Source of the DNA: Halalkalicoccus subterraneus
GTDB lineage: Archaea; Halobacteriota; Halobacteria; Halobacteriales; Halalkalicoccaceae
DNA length: 64,000 nt
Assembly (NCBI RefSeq): GCF_003697815.1
Contig: NZ_RDQG01000006.1
Span: 78,105 to 142,104, forward strand
Direction: 5' to 3'
The position numbers were made by a program, and so were the translations under genes. This document shows, one piece after another, positions 61,575 through 64,000 of the stretch. The first letter of the stretch is position 1. Each line of letters begins with the position of its first letter. The notes under the pieces are model-generated. The model made no database searches and was not told where the DNA came from. It saw only the letters and a list, made by a program, of their open reading frames with translations.

Positions 61575-62720
61575 ATGCGAATCGCTTTTCTTACGAACGT
61601 CGTTTACCCCTTCGTTACTGGTGGTGCAGAAAAACGGATCCATGAGATCGGTTCTCGGCTCGCGTCTGATGGTCACGAGATAACCGTCTACGGACGGCAT
61701 TTCTGGGACGGTCCTGAGGTAATTTCCCACGAGGGTATGACTCTTCGAGCCGTCGCACCAAGTGCAGAGCTCTACACCGATGATCGGCGATCGATCCCGG
61801 AAGCAATCGATTTCGCTGCGCGGGCAGTCAGGCCGCTTCGTCACCAGCTTGCCCGTCATCGACACGACCTCATCGACGTCTCTGCGTTTCCGTATTTTCC
61901 GATCTTCTCAGCTAGTCTTGCACGTATCGGCACCGACACACCGGTGGTGACGACGTGGCACGAGATTTGGCTGGACTACTGGGAGGAGTATCTCGGTATG
62001 CTCGCCCCGTTCGGAAAGGCGGTTGAGCGCGTTACTGCTCGTATGCCCCAACACCCGGTCGCAGTTTCAGGAATTACGGCCGATCGGCTCGCCGAAATCG
62101 GCCCTGCTCGTGAATCGATCGATGTCGTCCCCAACGGAATCGATATCGACCAGATTCAACACGCATCCCTTCCCCAAGAGCAGGCCTCGTTTGACGTCCT
62201 GTTCGCAGGACGTCTCATCGACGATAAGAACGTCTCGTTGCTTTTAGATGCATTCGACAAGGTCGCTGACGCGCACGATGCGACACTCGGCATTATTGGT
62301 GAGGGGCCAGAGCTGGATCGACTCGAAGCGCAAGCCGAACGGTTAGCACACTCTAATCGTATTACCTTCCTGGGCTTCCTCGAGGAGTACGAAGAGGTCC
62401 TCGGACAGATGCGTGCTGCGAAGGTGTTTGCCTCCCCATCGACCCGGGAGGGCTTCGGAATCACATTTGCCGAAGCAATGGCCGCCGACTGTACTGTCAT
62501 TGCGGCCGATCACCCCGAGTCCGCTGCCAGTGAGGTAATCGGCGACGCGGGTTACGTCGTCGAGCCGACTGCCGAGGCAATCGCCAGTGCGCTCGAACGT
62601 GCACTTTCGGGCGAACGTCCGCCCATCGAGCCGACCGAGCGCGCAAAACAGTATGACTGGGATCGGGTCGCAGAACAAGCCGAAACGGTCTATCGACGGG
62701 CGATAGAGACGAATAGATAA
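61575..62720 (+). CDS. GT4-family glycosyltransferase
   Basis: This 381-residue enzyme starts M-R-I-A-F-L-T-N-V-V-Y-P-F-V-T-G-G-A-E-K-R, the glycine loop. V-V-P-N-G-I-D-I-D-Q, F-A-G-R-L-I-D-D-K-N, I-I-G-E-G-P and T-R-E-G-F-G-I-T-F-A-E-A-M-A-A-D are in order. The usual His/Glu catalytic set is present (T-W-H-E-I-W). It is divergent from the sulfatase-like gene at 60-61.4 kb, with 154 bases of promoter space between them. It probably adds a later sugar of the same polysaccharide. Confidence 0.91.
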   Translation: MRIAFLTNVVYPFVTGGAEKRIHEIGSRLASDGHEITVYGRHFWDGPEVISHEGMTLRAVAPSAELYTDDRRSIPEAIDFAARAVRPLRHQLARHRHDLIDVSAFPYFPIFSASLARIGTDTPVVTTWHEIWLDYWEEYLGMLAPFGKAVERVTARMPQHPVAVSGITADRLAEIGPARESIDVVPNGIDIDQIQHASLPQEQASFDVLFAGRLIDDKNVSLLLDAFDKVADAHDATLGIIGEGPELDRLEAQAERLAHSNRITFLGFLEEYEEVLGQMRAAKVFASPSTREGFGITFAEAMAADCTVIAADHPESAASEVIGDAGYVVEPTAEAIASALERALSGERPPIEPTERAKQYDWDRVAEQAETVYRRAIETNR

Positions 62721-62811
62721 GAGGACATTACGGCCACTTGTATTTATCTAGGAGTACAGTTGTTCTCCTAAACCACGACGGTTATAATATAGTTGAATAT
62801 CTACTCGACCT

Positions 62812-63786
62812 ATGAGACCTGATCCTCGTGACGGCCTCGCAGCATACACATACCTTTGGCGCGTACTGACATCGCGTATTCCCTATGGGAAGTCTGTTTT
62901 CAGCGAGAAGTGGGATCTACTCGTTATTCTCGATGCGTGCCGTGTCGACGCCCTTCAAGAAGTCAAAGACGAGTATTCGTTCATCAGCTCGGTAGACTCG
63001 ATCCGATCCCGAGGAAGCACATCGAAAGAATGGATCGACAACACGTTCACTACCACGTACCGCGACGTAATCGCCGACACTGCGTATATAACGTCAAACG
63101 GATTCACGCACCAGTTTGAGGATAATGATCCTGTTGATCCTCTCGATACATCTGAAATACATGGATCTATAATCGATAAAAACGATTTCTTTAGAAATAT
63201 GATAAAAGAGAGGACAGTTTCTGGAGAGTTCGCGTACTTTGAACAGGTACCGGATGTAAAGGGAAAGCGGGATGCACCGGATGAGTTGGGGCGACCGATC
63301 CCCTCACCGGAAGTGCTGACGGACAGAGCGATCAGAGCCGGTCGGGAGGAGCAGCACGATCGTATGATTGTTCATTATATGCAACCTCACGCGCCGTATA
63401 TCCACGCTGCAGTGGATCGTGGCCGGTTCCTTGAGCATGAGCAGTACCCGTTTGCGTACTTGAAGGACGACGGGGACCGATCAGTGGTATGGGAGTCCTA
63501 TCTGGACAACCTACGCTTTGTACTCGATAGTGTCGAACGCTTATTGAACAACTACCAGGAAGGAATCGCCGTTATAACCGCCGATCACGGTGAACTGTTC
63601 GGTGAGTGGGGACTGTACTCACACAAATATGGTCTCCCGCATCCGAAGCTCCGTCGCGTCCCGTGGGTACATGCAACGACTGACGATCAAGGGGAGCCGC
63701 TTCCCTCCCCGGAGGCGGACGAATACGTGGCCGCTGAAGAGCAGATGTCGGTCGAAGACCGTTTGGAGGCGCTCGGTTATCGATAA
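62812..63786 (+). CDS. Alkaline-phosphatase-superfamily (sulfatase-like) protein
   Basis: This 324-residue protein has V-I-L-D41-A-C-R-V-D at the N-terminal metal site and I-T-A-D-H-G-E-L-F-G-E-W-G (about residues 256-268). A nucleophile candidate lies in R-G-S-T70-S-K-E-W. The N-terminus has about 30 extra residues with no clear signal. The C-terminus is E-D-R-L-E-A-L-G-Y-R, the shared tail. It is shorter than the other three members. Its substrate is unknown, but the context again is a glycan locus, 91 bases after a GT4 gene in the same direction. Confidence 0.82.
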   Translation: MRPDPRDGLAAYTYLWRVLTSRIPYGKSVFSEKWDLLVILDACRVDALQEVKDEYSFISSVDSIRSRGSTSKEWIDNTFTTTYRDVIADTAYITSNGFTHQFEDNDPVDPLDTSEIHGSIIDKNDFFRNMIKERTVSGEFAYFEQVPDVKGKRDAPDELGRPIPSPEVLTDRAIRAGREEQHDRMIVHYMQPHAPYIHAAVDRGRFLEHEQYPFAYLKDDGDRSVVWESYLDNLRFVLDSVERLLNNYQEGIAVITADHGELFGEWGLYSHKYGLPHPKLRRVPWVHATTDDQGEPLPSPEADEYVAAEEQMSVEDRLEALGYR

Positions 63787-63819
63787 TCGGCGCTCGTAGC
63801 TCACAGGCGACTTTTAAGC

Positions 63820-64000
63820 TTAATACCCCGAACAGACCCGTTGGATACCCTCCTCGAAGTCGATCTCGGGCTCCCAACCCGTTTCTTCCTGAATCTTCGA
63901 ATAGTCCGCACACGTGTCGTGGACGTACACGCTATCGGGAATCGGGTTCTCGACGTATTCGGGTTCGATCTCGGTTCCCAGCTCTTCGTTGATCATCTCG
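63820..64000 (-). CDS. NAD-dependent nucleotide-sugar epimerase/dehydratase, C-terminal end only
   Basis: The last 60 codons of a minus-strand gene that enters from the right edge are present, ending in TAA (63820-63822). The peptide has N-E-E-L-G-T-E-I-E-P-E-Y-V-E-N-P, then H-D-T-C-A-D-Y-S-K-I-Q-E-E-T-G-W-E-P and F-E-E-G-I, which is the substrate-side C-terminus of extended SDR epimerases. It would provide another nucleotide sugar. The start and active site are beyond the window. Confidence 0.72.
   Translation of the reverse strand, partial: EMINEELGTEIEPEYVENPIPDSVYVHDTCADYSKIQEETGWEPEIDFEEGIQRVCSGY

Noticed and set aside
1..64000. tRNA, rRNA, CRISPR array, integrase or transposase
   Set aside because: I looked for T-loop signatures, regularly spaced repeats and recombinase motifs in the intergenic parts and found none. 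Absence is by eye and not by a covariance search.

Overview
The window looks like chromosome from a haloarchaeon (class Halobacteria). The predicted proteins are rich in Asp and Glu. Most genes are GC-rich with a G/C-ending codon bias. Promoters look archaeal (TATA-type, short leaders), and several families are typical of haloarchaea: Thr-nucleophile 'sulfatases', a MoxR/DUF58/DUF4350 cluster, small zinc-ribbon proteins and a Tat-dependent secreted enzyme. The genus cannot be fixed from the sequence alone. No rRNA, tRNA, CRISPR array or intact transposase was seen.

Layout. (1) 1-9.8 kb: glycosyltransferases mixed with single housekeeping genes (a glutamate-cysteine-ligase-like protein, MgtE, DoxX, an alkaline-phosphatase-superfamily 'sulfatase', a GlcG/HbpS protein, a SWIM-type zinc protein). 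(2) 9.8-15.3 kb, minus strand: a complete coenzyme-B12-dependent glycerol/diol dehydratase operon (large, medium and small subunits), the two-subunit reactivase and a 61-residue zinc ribbon. All seven active-site residues checked in the large subunit are present. No microcompartment shell genes accompany it, and the subunit lengths match soluble glycerol dehydratase. (3) 15.6-18.4 kb: CNNM/CBS protein, UspA, and a flippase-like (LPG synthase fold) membrane protein. (4) 18.5-24.9 kb: a polysaccharide block with two GT4 enzymes, a sulfatase, an initiating polyprenyl-phosphate sugar transferase and an epimerase. (5) 25.5-27.7 kb: an OFA-type transporter, then a gene graveyard (fragments of an alpha/beta hydrolase, a ureohydrolase and a JAMM-domain protein). 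(6) 27.7-36.4 kb: a MoxR/DUF4350/DUF58 cell-surface module with a large Ig-like/DUF4129-like exported protein and a DUF1616 protein. (7) 36.7-42.6 kb: two membrane-anchored GT2 enzymes, a cold-shock protein, a zinc ribbon, a sugar nucleotidyltransferase and an O-antigen-ligase/polymerase-like protein. (8) 43-45 kb: a decayed HpcH/HpaI aldolase and a Tat-exported L-asparaginase. (9) 45.2-64 kb: a surface-polysaccharide island with two flippases plus the remnant of a third, two pyruvyl-transferase-family proteins, GT2, GT4 and GT8 enzymes, a large multi-spanning membrane protein, two more sulfatase-like enzymes, and part of another epimerase. Stretches between about 49 and 56 kb are clearly AT-richer than the rest and look horizontally acquired.

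How the genes work together. The regions at 18-25 kb and 36-64 kb contain most steps of a lipid-linked surface polysaccharide pathway: nucleotide-sugar synthesis and epimerisation, priming, chain extension, flipping, polymerisation or ligation, and decoration by pyruvyl and probably phospho-type groups. The dehydratase operon is a separate metabolic unit that would convert glycerol or 1,2-diols to aldehydes with adenosylcobalamin.
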